Shown here piece after piece: positions 25,222 to 33,621 of a stretch of DNA of 64,000 nucleotides. The stretch comes from a bacterium (GTDB lineage Bacteria; Chloroflexota; Dormibacteria; Aeolococcales; Bog-877): contig JAKATL010000001.1 in NCBI GenBank assembly GCA_021827985.1, forward strand, positions 182,376-246,375, written 5' to 3'. The position numbers and the translations under genes are program-made. The notes beneath the pieces were generated by a model, which had not been told where the DNA came from, searched no databases, and saw nothing but the letters and a program-made list of their open reading frames with translations. How positions within the stretch are numbered: the stretch's first letter is position 1; every line of letters begins with the position of its first letter.

Positions 25222-26490
25222 TCATCGGCGGATCAACCCCGTCACCCGCTGGACCATCTCCTCCCACGTCGGCCCGGGAGGCGGAGGCGCCTCGATCTCC
25301 GCCGCCGCCTGATAGGCAAGCCCCATGGGGGTGACGTCGGCCGGCCCCTGCAGCAGCCCGGTGGTGTCGTGCACCGCGGGGAGCTCCTCCGCGGAGAGAC
25401 GGGAGAAGCGCGGCGGTTGCAGGAAGGGGAGGTAATCGGTCCACCGCAGCACAGAGAGCTGCTCCAGGATCTCGGGAAGGTAGGAACCACCCCCGAATAG
25501 GCGTACCTGACCGGGAAGTGGTTGGCCCTTGGCAAGGTCGTGGAGCACCAGCGCCACCCCCTGGGCCAGCACCTCCGCGGACTCCCCCATCGCCCGCCGC
25601 ACCCTGGCCTGCTCGTCCCCTCCGAGAAGGCCCGCGGTGTGGCGCAGCTTCAAGCTCTCGGCCAGCGGCAGGGTGAGATCCAGGTCGTGGGCGAGCTTGC
25701 GGGTGAAGGCCCGCCCGCCGAGCTCGAACATCCGGGCGGACTCCAGGACCCCTCCCCGCACCAGGGTCACCGTGGTGGTCCGGGCACCGATGTCGACCAG
25801 GACGGCACCCTGCTCGACCACCTGCGGAGTCGAGGCCAGCCGGGCGGCGGCGTAGGGTTCGGCGACCGTCTCCAGAAGCTCCAGGTCCAGCGCCTGCGCG
25901 ATCTCCTCCACGGCCGCCATGTGCTGTTCGGTGGTGAAGGTGTTGAAGACGGTCAGCTCCAGCTTCTGCCCCTGGAAGCGCAGCGGGTCGACCACCGCCT
26001 GGCCATCGACCTTGGCGGCGGTGATCGATGAGTGCACCAGGCGGAGCTGCTCGCCGCTGTACGTGGCCTCCTCCTGGAGTCGGCCCTGGGCCTCCCGCAG
26101 GGCCCGGCGCTGGGTGGATTCCACCAGCTCCTCCAGCTCCCGCTTGGAGACCCGCTCCTGGGCCCGGCCTCGGACCTTGGACCCCTGAGTAGTCACCACT
26201 CGCACCTGGGATCCTCCGATGCCCATCACCAGCCTCGTGGGGATGACCTCGGCCATGTCCTCGGCCGCCTCCAGGGCGGCATGACAGCCCTCCACCACCG
26301 ACTCCAAATCCGGTGGTGCCGCCGGGTCCAGCTCCCCCGGGCCCTGCTCGGCCCGGCCGACCCCCAGGACAATCGCCTCCCCGGCCTCCTTCTTCACCAC
26401 CAGCGCCTTGATCACCTGGGTGCCCACGTCCAGGGCGGTGACGTGATAGCGCTGCTGGCGGCGGGCGGTGGGGGCGGACGACGGCGGCAT
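25222..26490 (-). CDS. FtsA/PilM-like actin-family ATPase
   Basis: A 422-residue actin-fold protein. The phosphate-1 loop is VTALDVGTQVIKALVV near the N-terminus, phosphate-2 is VLVDIGARTTTVTLV, and the adenosine motif is RLFGGGSYLPEIL. An insertion at the FtsA 1C (SHS2) position is present (VIPTRLVMGIGGSQVRVV onward). No amphipathic C-terminal membrane helix is obvious. ATG 26490 follows the alaS stop by one base; frames further upstream lie inside alaS. FtsA tethers FtsZ and PilM organises pilus assembly; which role applies is not clear. It sits directly before the membrane-anchored gpJ-like gene. Confidence 0.75.
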   Translation of the reverse strand: MPPSSAPTARRQQRYHVTALDVGTQVIKALVVKKEAGEAIVLGVGRAEQGPGELDPAAPPDLESVVEGCHAALEAAEDMAEVIPTRLVMGIGGSQVRVVTTQGSKVRGRAQERVSKRELEELVESTQRRALREAQGRLQEEATYSGEQLRLVHSSITAAKVDGQAVVDPLRFQGQKLELTVFNTFTTEQHMAAVEEIAQALDLELLETVAEPYAAARLASTPQVVEQGAVLVDIGARTTTVTLVRGGVLESARMFELGGRAFTRKLAHDLDLTLPLAESLKLRHTAGLLGGDEQARVRRAMGESAEVLAQGVALVLHDLAKGQPLPGQVRLFGGGSYLPEILEQLSVLRWTDYLPFLQPPRFSRLSAEELPAVHDTTGLLQGPADVTPMGLAYQAAAEIEAPPPPGPTWEEMVQRVTGLIRR

Positions 26491-26491
26491 C

Positions 26492-29038
26492 TCAGGCTTC
26501 CTCCGGGAGCTTTTCCAGGATGTTACGCAACTCCCGAAGGGCGGCGGTGTGCTCACCCTCTGGCAAGGTGCCCTGACCGAGCTCGGGCCTCCCACCGCCG
26601 GCACCTCCGAGCGCCGAGCAAACCCTCTTGGCCAGCTCACCGGCGGCCAGCCCCCGGCCGGTCAGCTGGGGCCCCAGCAGAATCAGCAGAGTCCCGCCGG
26701 CCAGGACCACCGCGCTACGACTGGTAGCCCGCTCCGCCAGCCGCTCGCCCAGCCGACGCATCTCGGCGCGCTCCATCGGCAGCGGTGAGTCGTGCGCCGG
26801 CAACTCCCCCCCGGGGAAGGGCAGGGAGACATACTCGCCCCCGCGGCCCTGGGAGGCATCCCGCAGCGCCCGCTCCAGCCCCCTCGCGCGGTCCCTCAGG
26901 GTCGCCACCCGGCCGGGAACCTCGGCGGGCGGGCTGCCCAGGGCGAGGGCGGTCTGCTGTAGCAGCTCCCGCTGGGCCTCCCACCACCGCTCGGCCGCGG
27001 GTCCAGCCCGGAGTTCGAGGCGACGCAGGCCCTGCCCCACGCTTCTCTCCCCGGTGAGCACCACCGCGCCCAGCTGACCGCTGGCCGCGACGTGGGTGCC
27101 GCCGCACAGCTCCCGGGAGAATCCCAGGAAGCTGACCACCCGGACCGGCTCCCGGTAGGTCTCGCCCTCGAGAGCGATGGCCCCGCTGCTCCTGGCATCC
27201 TCCAGGCTGAGCAGCTCCACCCGCCGGGGCAGGTCCCGCCGGACAGCGTCGTTGACCCGCCGCTCCACCCCCAACACCTCCTCCGGGGTGAGTGGCCGGG
27301 ACCAGCTGAAGTCGAAGGTTGCGTGGTCGGGGGTCACCAGCGACCCCCGCTGGGCCACCTCGGGACCGAGCACCGACCTCAAGGCGGCGTTGACCAGGTG
27401 GGTGGCGGAGTGGTGCGCGGCACAGCCCAGGCGGTGGTCCGGGTCAACCTCAGCCCGGACCGACAGCCCGGGCTGCAGCCGCCCGGAGGTGACCAGGCAG
27501 CCGACCAGCTGAGACCCCTGCCCTCCGGGTTGGGTGTCCTCAACCTCCGCGGCACCCCCCGGCCAGGTCAGCCGGCCGCGGTCGCCTACCTGACCTCCGC
27601 CCTCAGGGTAGAAGGGGCTACGATCCAGGACCACCGCTCCCCTCTCCCCCTTGTCCAGCCCCTCCACTGGGCGTCCCCCGGAGAGCACCAGCTCCACCCG
27701 AGCCTCGACCTCCAACTGCTCGTAGCCCACGAACTCGCTGGCTGGAAGAGCCGGCAGGTCGGTTCCCACCGGCCCCCGCCCCCGCCGGCGCTGCTCCTCC
27801 AGGAGCCGCTCGAAGCCGACGGTGTCGACCTCCAGCCCGCGCGAAGCCGCCAGGTCTCGGGTCAACTCGATGGGGAAGCCGAAAGTGTCGTGGAGGCGGA
27901 AGGCATCGGCCGCCGTGATCCCCGACCCCTCGGCCGCCAAGCGCAGGAACAGCCCCAGACCCCGATCGAGCACCTCGGCGAACCTGGCCTCCTCCTCACG
28001 GAGCACCGACTCGATCTCCCTCACCTGCCCCAGGAGCTGAGGCATGGGGCCCGCCAGGATCTGGGCCACCACCCGAGCGGCCGGTGCCAGCCCGCCGGTC
28101 AACTCCAGGGCTTGGGCGCTCACCAGGGCCCGGCGGACCAGGCGGCGGAGGACGTACCCTCGGCCCTCGTTCGAGGGCCGCACTCCGTCTGAGATCAGGG
28201 CGCAGGCTCCCCTGGCGTGGTCGGCGAGGATCCAAAGGTGGCGGCGCCCCGTGCGCTCCCCCAGCTGGGCCAGGGCCGCGGATCGGCTACGGAAGTCCTG
28301 CACCAGGGGTGAGAAGAGGTCGGTGTCGAAGATCGACGACTTCCCCTGCACCACCCGGGTGATGCGCTCAAGCCCCATCCCGGTGTCCACCCCGGGTCGG
28401 GGCAGGGGAACGGCGGAGCCGTCGGGCAGGCGCTCGGAGTCCATGAACACGAGGTTCCAGATCTCCAGGTAGCGATCACCCCGTCCCGGGGTTTCCGACG
28501 CAGCGCTGGCGGATTCCGGCCCGAGGTCGTAGTAGATCTCGCTGTCAACCCCGAAGGGGCCGGTCGGCCCCGCCTGCCAGTAATTGTCCTCCAGGGCGAC
28601 GATCCGTTCCCGGCCCACCCCGGCCACCTCCCGCCACAGGCGCTCCGACAGCTCGTCCGAGGGGTGGATGCTGAAGTGCAGCCGATCCGGGTCGAGTCCC
28701 ATCTCCGCGGTCAGGAACTGGTAGGCGTAGCGGATCGCCTCCTCCTTGAAGTAGGACCCGAAGCTGAAGTTACCGAGCATCTCGAAGAAGGTGTCGTGCC
28801 GGGTGCTGTTGCCCACCTCCTCGATGTCCACCGCCCGGAAGGCTCGTTGACAGGAGGTGAGCCGGGGCGCCGGCGGTTGCTTTCGCCCCAGGAAGTAAGG
28901 CTTGAAGGGCACCATGCCGGCACCCACCAGGAGCAGGCTGGGATCATCCTCCGGCACCAGCGAGGCGCTGGGCACCAGGAGGTGGTCCCGAGCCTGGAAG
29001 TACTCTAAAAAATGTGTGCGGATCTGCGAACTGAGCAA
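26492..29038 (-). CDS. alaS: Alanyl-tRNA synthetase
   Basis: A class II synthetase of about 848 residues. Motifs: RTHFLEYFQARDHLLVPS (core start), TSCQRAFRAVDIEEVGNSTRH, MLGNFSFGSYFK (motif 2), an editing domain with HHSATHLVNAAL, and ELCGGTHVAASGQLG (Zn-binding, C plus H). A short C-Ala domain ends with GGGRPELGQG. The start TTG 29038 has a GGGG-containing ribosome site and a TAGAAT box 30 bases upstream; an earlier TTG at 29092 overlaps the sigma-factor stop but would precede that promoter. Confidence 0.93.
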   Translation of the reverse strand: MLSSQIRTHFLEYFQARDHLLVPSASLVPEDDPSLLLVGAGMVPFKPYFLGRKQPPAPRLTSCQRAFRAVDIEEVGNSTRHDTFFEMLGNFSFGSYFKEEAIRYAYQFLTAEMGLDPDRLHFSIHPSDELSERLWREVAGVGRERIVALEDNYWQAGPTGPFGVDSEIYYDLGPESASAASETPGRGDRYLEIWNLVFMDSERLPDGSAVPLPRPGVDTGMGLERITRVVQGKSSIFDTDLFSPLVQDFRSRSAALAQLGERTGRRHLWILADHARGACALISDGVRPSNEGRGYVLRRLVRRALVSAQALELTGGLAPAARVVAQILAGPMPQLLGQVREIESVLREEEARFAEVLDRGLGLFLRLAAEGSGITAADAFRLHDTFGFPIELTRDLAASRGLEVDTVGFERLLEEQRRRGRGPVGTDLPALPASEFVGYEQLEVEARVELVLSGGRPVEGLDKGERGAVVLDRSPFYPEGGGQVGDRGRLTWPGGAAEVEDTQPGGQGSQLVGCLVTSGRLQPGLSVRAEVDPDHRLGCAAHHSATHLVNAALRSVLGPEVAQRGSLVTPDHATFDFSWSRPLTPEEVLGVERRVNDAVRRDLPRRVELLSLEDARSSGAIALEGETYREPVRVVSFLGFSRELCGGTHVAASGQLGAVVLTGERSVGQGLRRLELRAGPAAERWWEAQRELLQQTALALGSPPAEVPGRVATLRDRARGLERALRDASQGRGGEYVSLPFPGGELPAHDSPLPMERAEMRRLGERLAERATSRSAVVLAGGTLLILLGPQLTGRGLAAGELAKRVCSALGGAGGGRPELGQGTLPEGEHTAALRELRNILEKLPEEA

Positions 29039-29067
29039 GTGGTCCCCATCCCTGGCAGGTCGGCTGG

Positions 29068-29073
29068 ATTCTA
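29068..29073 (-). promoter_or_regulatory. -10 box for alaS
   Basis: TAGAAT on the minus strand (5 of 6 consensus bases) lies 29 bases upstream of the alaS TTG at 29038, leaving room for a short leader that holds the ribosome site. No clear -35. Confidence 0.33.
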
Positions 29074-29088
29074 ACAGCCGCCCGGGGC

Positions 29089-29865
29089 TCAACCCTCGAG
29101 GGGCATCTCCCGCCGCAGGCGGTCGAGGGCCGCCCGCTGCAGCCGGCTGACGTGCATCTGGCTGATCCCCAGGCGGCGGGCCACCTCGGTCTGCGGCAGC
29201 TGGTCGACGAAGCGGAGGATCATGATCTCCTGCTCGCGAGGGGTCAGGTGGCGCAGTGCGGTCCCCAGAACGTTCTGGAGCTCTATCCGGTCCAGGTTCT
29301 GGTCCTCGACGCCCACCCTGTCTCCGACCTCCTGGTCCTCGTCCGCCCCCTGGGCGGGCGCGTCCAGGGAGACGGCACGGTGGGCCGGTCCCGCCTCCAG
29401 CGCCTGGAGCACCTCGTCCGGCTCCAGCTCCAGCTCCTTGGCGATCTCCGCCACCGTGGGGCTGCGGCCCAGCCGCTGGGCCATCTCCTGCTGCACCCGG
29501 ACCACCTTGGCGTAGGTCTCCTGAAGACGACGAGGAACCCTGACCGCCCAGCTCTTGTCGCGGAAGTAGCGCTTGATCTCCCCCAAGATGGTGGGGGTGG
29601 CGAAGGTGGTGAACTCCAACCCGAGACTGGGGTCGAACCGCTCAATCGCCGAGATCAGCCCCAGGAAGCCCACCTGTTCCAGGTCCTCCAGCGGCTCACC
29701 GCGGCCGGCGAAGCGGCGGGCCAGGGAGCGCACCAGCGCCTGGTACTGGTCCACCAGCCGCTCCCGGACCTCAGGAGTGTGGTGGAGTCGGTAATCCTCG
29801 AAGAGGCGGTGCTGCAGGTCGCGGTCGTAGCGGGTGGGGCTGCTGCGGAACCCCGCCTCGGTCAC
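29089..29865 (-). CDS. SigB/SigF-type RNA polymerase sigma factor
   Basis: A 258-residue group 3 sigma-70 factor. Region 2 has EDLEQVGFLGLISAIERFDP and FTTFATPTILGEIKRYFRD; region 3 has RRLQETYAKV; region 4 has LTPREQEIMILRF with the helix-turn-helix QTEVARRLGISQMHVSRLQR. It overlaps an RsbW-like gene by ATGA, the arrangement seen in rsbW-sigB and spoIIAB-sigF. Probably a stress or development sigma factor under partner-switch control, but see the altered partner. Confidence 0.9.
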   Translation of the reverse strand: MTEAGFRSSPTRYDRDLQHRLFEDYRLHHTPEVRERLVDQYQALVRSLARRFAGRGEPLEDLEQVGFLGLISAIERFDPSLGLEFTTFATPTILGEIKRYFRDKSWAVRVPRRLQETYAKVVRVQQEMAQRLGRSPTVAEIAKELELEPDEVLQALEAGPAHRAVSLDAPAQGADEDQEVGDRVGVEDQNLDRIELQNVLGTALRHLTPREQEIMILRFVDQLPQTEVARRLGISQMHVSRLQRAALDRLRREMPLEG

Positions 29866-30290
29866 CGCAGTCGATACTTGGCCAGACGGACGTGCAGAAG
29901 CCCGCTCCCCACCGCCTGGAAGTCGACATCGTCGGCAAAGCAGCGGAGCATGTGGATGGCGAGATCCAAGGCCTCCCGCTGGTCCCGGGTCCCGGAGGCG
30001 GCCGGGACCGGCTCACCGCGGCTGTGCAGGAGGCGCACATCCACGCGCAGGGCATCCTCCTGGACGTCGAAGGCGATGCGCACCCGGGCGTCCCTGAGGC
30101 CCGTGGCCAGCGCCACACCGATGGTGCGCTCGCAGGCCTCGGCGATGGCGATGTTGAGTTCCTCCAGCGCCTCCACCCCCAGGCCGGCCACGCTGGCCAT
30201 GCCTGCCGCCGCCCGCTTGGCCACCACGATGTACTGGGGGTCGGCGGGAATCCGCAGCTCGCTCTGAGAGGCTGGCGCTGTACTCATCAC
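29862..30290 (-). CDS. RsbW-like anti-sigma protein lacking ATP-binding motifs
   Basis: A 142-residue protein with the size, fold pattern and sigma-factor linkage of RsbW/SpoIIAB. Its N-box helix reads EELNIAIAEACERTIG: the Asn expected after SEACT is Arg55. The DxGxG (G1) and GxG (G2) loops are replaced by RLLHSRGEPVP and REALDLAIHML. It therefore probably cannot bind ATP or phosphorylate an anti-anti-sigma, although it may still hold the sigma factor. Start GTG 30290 or ATG 30287. TGTACT lies 6 bases before the latter. Confidence 0.72.
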   Translation of the reverse strand: MMSTAPASQSELRIPADPQYIVVAKRAAAGMASVAGLGVEALEELNIAIAEACERTIGVALATGLRDARVRIAFDVQEDALRVDVRLLHSRGEPVPAASGTRDQREALDLAIHMLRCFADDVDFQAVGSGLLHVRLAKYRLR

Positions 30291-30527
30291 CTCAGTACAT
30301 CCCCCAACGAGGAGCTCCCCAAACCCAAGGGCCCAGGGTAACCCGCCGGCCTGGTTCCGATCCCTACACCACCAGGTGGGTGCGCCGCACGCGGCTTTCC
30401 ACTTCCCCTCAAGGAGGCTTGTGGGCCACCAGCTCTGTTGGCGCTCCCGGGAACTTCATCACTAGGGTCGGGCGCTGGCGTTCGGCGGGGCCCCGGGCCG
30501 CCTCCAAGGTAGCAGATGACCGGAGGC

Positions 30528-32303
30528 TCAGCTGTGGGCCGGAGGCGCCGCCAGCCTCAGCCCCACCTCGGCAAGCTGCGCCTCCGCCACCCGGGTGGGG
30601 GCGCCCGTCATGGGGTCCGCGCCCGTCTGGGTCTTGGGGAAGGCGATCACCTCGCGGATGGAGCTCTCCCCCAGCCCCACCATCACCATCCGGTCGATGC
30701 CCGCGGCGAATCCCCCATGAGGCGGAGGCCCGTAGCGAAACGCGTCGATGAGAAATCCGAACTTGGTCGCCACCTCGGCCTCGGTAAGGCCCAGCACCGA
30801 GAAGATCTCCGCCTGCTGGCGAGGATCGGTGATGCGCAGGGATCCCGATCCCAGCTCCACCCCATTGCAGACGATGTCATAGGCCCGCGAGCGCACCTTC
30901 TCGGGCTCGGTGCGCAGCATCCCCCAGTCATCCGGGTGCGGCTGGGTGAAGGGGTGGTGCATGGGGGAAACCTCACCGGTCCTGGGATCGCGCTCAAAGA
31001 GGGGAAACTCGGTCACCCACAGGAAGTCGAACCGCCCTTCGGGGATCCATCCCAGCCGCCGGGCCGCGTGCAGCCGCACCTGCCCCAGGGACACCAGCGC
31101 CGTCTGCTGCGGGCCGGCCGTGAACAGCAGCAGATCCCCGGTGGTCAACCCCAACTCCCGCCGGAGGCGCTCCGCTTCCGCCTCGGTGAGGAACTTGGAG
31201 ATACCGCCCTCCAGACCGGAGTCGCGCTGCCAGCAGTAGGCCAGCCCCTGAGCGCCGTAGGTACGCGCCACCTCCAGGAAGGCGCCCTCCAGCTCCCCCC
31301 GGGTCAGTTGCGTGCCGCCGGGGACTCGCAGGGCCACCACCGCTCCACCATGGTCCAGAGCCCTGCGGAACACTTGGAACTCGCTGGCGGTGAACACCTG
31401 GGAGACGTCGAGGAGCTCCTGGCCGAAGCGGGTGTCTGGCTTGTCAGAGCCGTACCTGCGCATCGCCTCGGCGAAGGGGAGGCGGGGCCAGGGGGTGGGG
31501 GGCGTCACCTCGAAGGCCGCCTCCCAAGCCGCCGACACCATCTCCTCCAGCACTGAGTAGACCTCCTCCTCCTCCACGAAGGACATCTCCAGGTCGAGCT
31601 GGGTGAACTCGAACTGGCGGTCAGCCCGCAGATCCTCGTCCCGCCAGCACCGGGCGATCTGCAGGTAGCGGTCGAAGCCGCCCACCATGGAGAGCTGCTT
31701 GTAGAGTTGGGGCGACTGCGGCAGCGCCCAGACATGGCCCGGCCACAGCCGGCTGGGTATGAGGAAGTCGCGAGCCCCCTCGGGGGTGCTGGGGACCATG
31801 GTGGGGGTCTCGATCTCCACGAACCCGAGGCGGTCCCCGGCGTCGCGCAGCGCCTTGATGAAGCGGTGGCGGGCACGCAGGTTGCGCTGCATCCTCGGCC
31901 GGCGGAGGTCCAGGTAGCGGTACTGGAGGCGAACGCGCTCGTCCGCCTCCGCCTCGTCGCCAACCCCAAGGGGCATCGCCTGGGCCTGGGCCAGAACCTC
32001 GCAGAGATCCACCCTCACCTCGACCGCACCGGTGGGGAGGTTGGGGTTCTCGCTCCCCTCGGGCCGCCGAGTCACCACCCCCTCGACCCGGATCACCCAC
32101 TCCAGGCGGCAGCGCTCGGCAACTTGCTTGGCCTCGGGGGCGATCTCGGGGTTGAAGGTGAGCTGGACCACCCCGGTGTGGTCCCGCAGGTCGATGAAGG
32201 TCAGCCCGCCATGGTCGCGGCGGTGGTTCACCCAACCCGCCAGAATCACCCGGCGGCCCTCGTCGGCGGCCGAGGGGACTCCGCACATCGTTCGACCCTT
32301 CAA
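30528..32303 (-). CDS. aspS: Aspartyl-tRNA synthetase
   Basis: A 591-residue bacterial-type class IIb synthetase with an N-terminal OB anticodon-binding domain (VILAGWVNHRRDHGGLTFID), motif 2 (YLQIARCWRDEDLRADRQ), the GAD insertion and motif 3 (GFAAGIDRMVMVGLG). It charges tRNA-Asp. It overlaps hisS by 4 bases; the hisS-aspS order is common. There is a gap of 237 bases before the anti-sigma-like gene with no recognisable feature. Confidence 0.95.
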   Translation of the reverse strand: MKGRTMCGVPSAADEGRRVILAGWVNHRRDHGGLTFIDLRDHTGVVQLTFNPEIAPEAKQVAERCRLEWVIRVEGVVTRRPEGSENPNLPTGAVEVRVDLCEVLAQAQAMPLGVGDEAEADERVRLQYRYLDLRRPRMQRNLRARHRFIKALRDAGDRLGFVEIETPTMVPSTPEGARDFLIPSRLWPGHVWALPQSPQLYKQLSMVGGFDRYLQIARCWRDEDLRADRQFEFTQLDLEMSFVEEEEVYSVLEEMVSAAWEAAFEVTPPTPWPRLPFAEAMRRYGSDKPDTRFGQELLDVSQVFTASEFQVFRRALDHGGAVVALRVPGGTQLTRGELEGAFLEVARTYGAQGLAYCWQRDSGLEGGISKFLTEAEAERLRRELGLTTGDLLLFTAGPQQTALVSLGQVRLHAARRLGWIPEGRFDFLWVTEFPLFERDPRTGEVSPMHHPFTQPHPDDWGMLRTEPEKVRSRAYDIVCNGVELGSGSLRITDPRQQAEIFSVLGLTEAEVATKFGFLIDAFRYGPPPHGGFAAGIDRMVMVGLGESSIREVIAFPKTQTGADPMTGAPTRVAEAQLAEVGLRLAAPPAHS

Positions 32304-33586
32304 CTCGCCCCCTCCTCGGCCGACTCACCACTGATCAGCAGGTCCCGGATGCGCCCCTCAACCCCTTCCAGTGGAAGGCGCTCCTGGGTGTGACCGGCCA
32401 TCCTCCGGACGGTCACCGTCCGCTCCCGAAGCTCAGATTCTCCCAGGATCAGTGCCATCCGCACCCCCGAGCGCTCGGCGAAGGAGAGCTTGGCCCGCAG
32501 CCCGCGGGCCCCGGCGTCCATCAACACCGACAGCCCGGCCCCGCGAAGGCGGTCAGCGAGGGCCACGGCCGCCCTGCGGTCCGCAGGAGGCGCGCTGAGC
32601 ACCGCCACCTCGGGCCCACCCGGCTCCGGTGCCGGAGCCGAGATCATGGCCACCCTCTCCAGCCCGGCGGCGAAGCCCACCCCCGGGAGCGGTGGATACC
32701 CAAGCAGCTCTGACAGCCCGTCGTAGCGGCCCCCGCCGAAGAGCGCGTTCTGGGCCCCGGCCAGCTCCTGGTGCCAGACCTCGAAGGCGGTCCGCGCGTA
32801 GTAGTCGAGGCCACGGACCAGGCGGTGGTTCACCGTGAAGGGGATTCCCAACGCCGAGAGGGCCGCCTGGACCTGCTCGAACGCCGCCCGGCACTCGGAG
32901 CAAAGGTAGTCGATGGTCCTCGGGGCCCGGTCCAGGAGACCCTCTCCCGCCAGCTCCTTGCTGTCCAGGACCCGCAGCGGGTTGCGGCGGAGGCGCTCCC
33001 GGTCCAGCTCCGGGAGAGCCGCCATCTGCGGCTCGAAGAACGCCAGCAGCGCCGCCCGGTAGGCGGGGCGGCACTCGCGGTCTCCCAGCGAATTCAGCTG
33101 CAGGGTGGTTCCGCTGATCCCCAGCCGCTCCAGCCACCTCCAGGCCAGCCCGATGACCTCGGCGTCTACCTCCGGCTCGGAGTCCCCAAGGGCCTCGACG
33201 CCGAACTGATGGAACTGCCGATAGCGTCCCTTGCCGGGCCGGTCGTAGCGGAACATCGGGCCGGAGTAGGAGATCCGTACCGGAAGCGGCTCCTGGCGCA
33301 GCGGGGACTCCCAAAAGGCCCGGACCACGGGAGCCGTGCCCTCCGGGCGGAGGGTCAGGGATCGCCCCCCCCGGTCGGGGAAGGTGTACATCTCGCGGGT
33401 GACGACATCAGTGGCCTCCCCGACACCCCGGACGAACAGGTCGGTGGACTCAAAGATGGGCGTCTCGATCTGTCGGTAACCGTGGGCCGCGGCCACCTGC
33501 AGCCCCTCCGCCAGCACCCGATTCAGGCGCGCCAAGGACTCGGGCAGCAGGTCCTCCGTGCCCCGTGGTCGTGAGATTCCAGCCAC
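32300..33586 (-). CDS. hisS: Histidyl-tRNA synthetase
   Basis: A 428-residue class II synthetase: IETPIFESTDLFVRGVGE, RPEGTAPVVRAF (motif 2 area), FRYDRPGKGRYRQFHQFGVE, the histidine A box RGLDYYARTAFEVW, and GVGFAAGLERVAM (motif 3), then a C-terminal anticodon-binding domain. GTG start. It lies 35 bases after rel. Confidence 0.95.
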   Translation of the reverse strand: MAGISRPRGTEDLLPESLARLNRVLAEGLQVAAAHGYRQIETPIFESTDLFVRGVGEATDVVTREMYTFPDRGGRSLTLRPEGTAPVVRAFWESPLRQEPLPVRISYSGPMFRYDRPGKGRYRQFHQFGVEALGDSEPEVDAEVIGLAWRWLERLGISGTTLQLNSLGDRECRPAYRAALLAFFEPQMAALPELDRERLRRNPLRVLDSKELAGEGLLDRAPRTIDYLCSECRAAFEQVQAALSALGIPFTVNHRLVRGLDYYARTAFEVWHQELAGAQNALFGGGRYDGLSELLGYPPLPGVGFAAGLERVAMISAPAPEPGGPEVAVLSAPPADRRAAVALADRLRGAGLSVLMDAGARGLRAKLSFAERSGVRMALILGESELRERTVTVRRMAGHTQERLPLEGVEGRIRDLLISGESAEEGAS

Positions 33587-33621
33587 TGCCTAGGTCAGTC
33601 TACCGAGCTTGCAGGTGGCGA

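Noticed and set aside
29039-29092. alaS start at TTG 29092 overlapping the sigma-factor stop
   Set aside because: It would add 18 residues before the conserved core with no spaced ribosome site, and would lie upstream of a TAGAAT box that seems to serve alaS.
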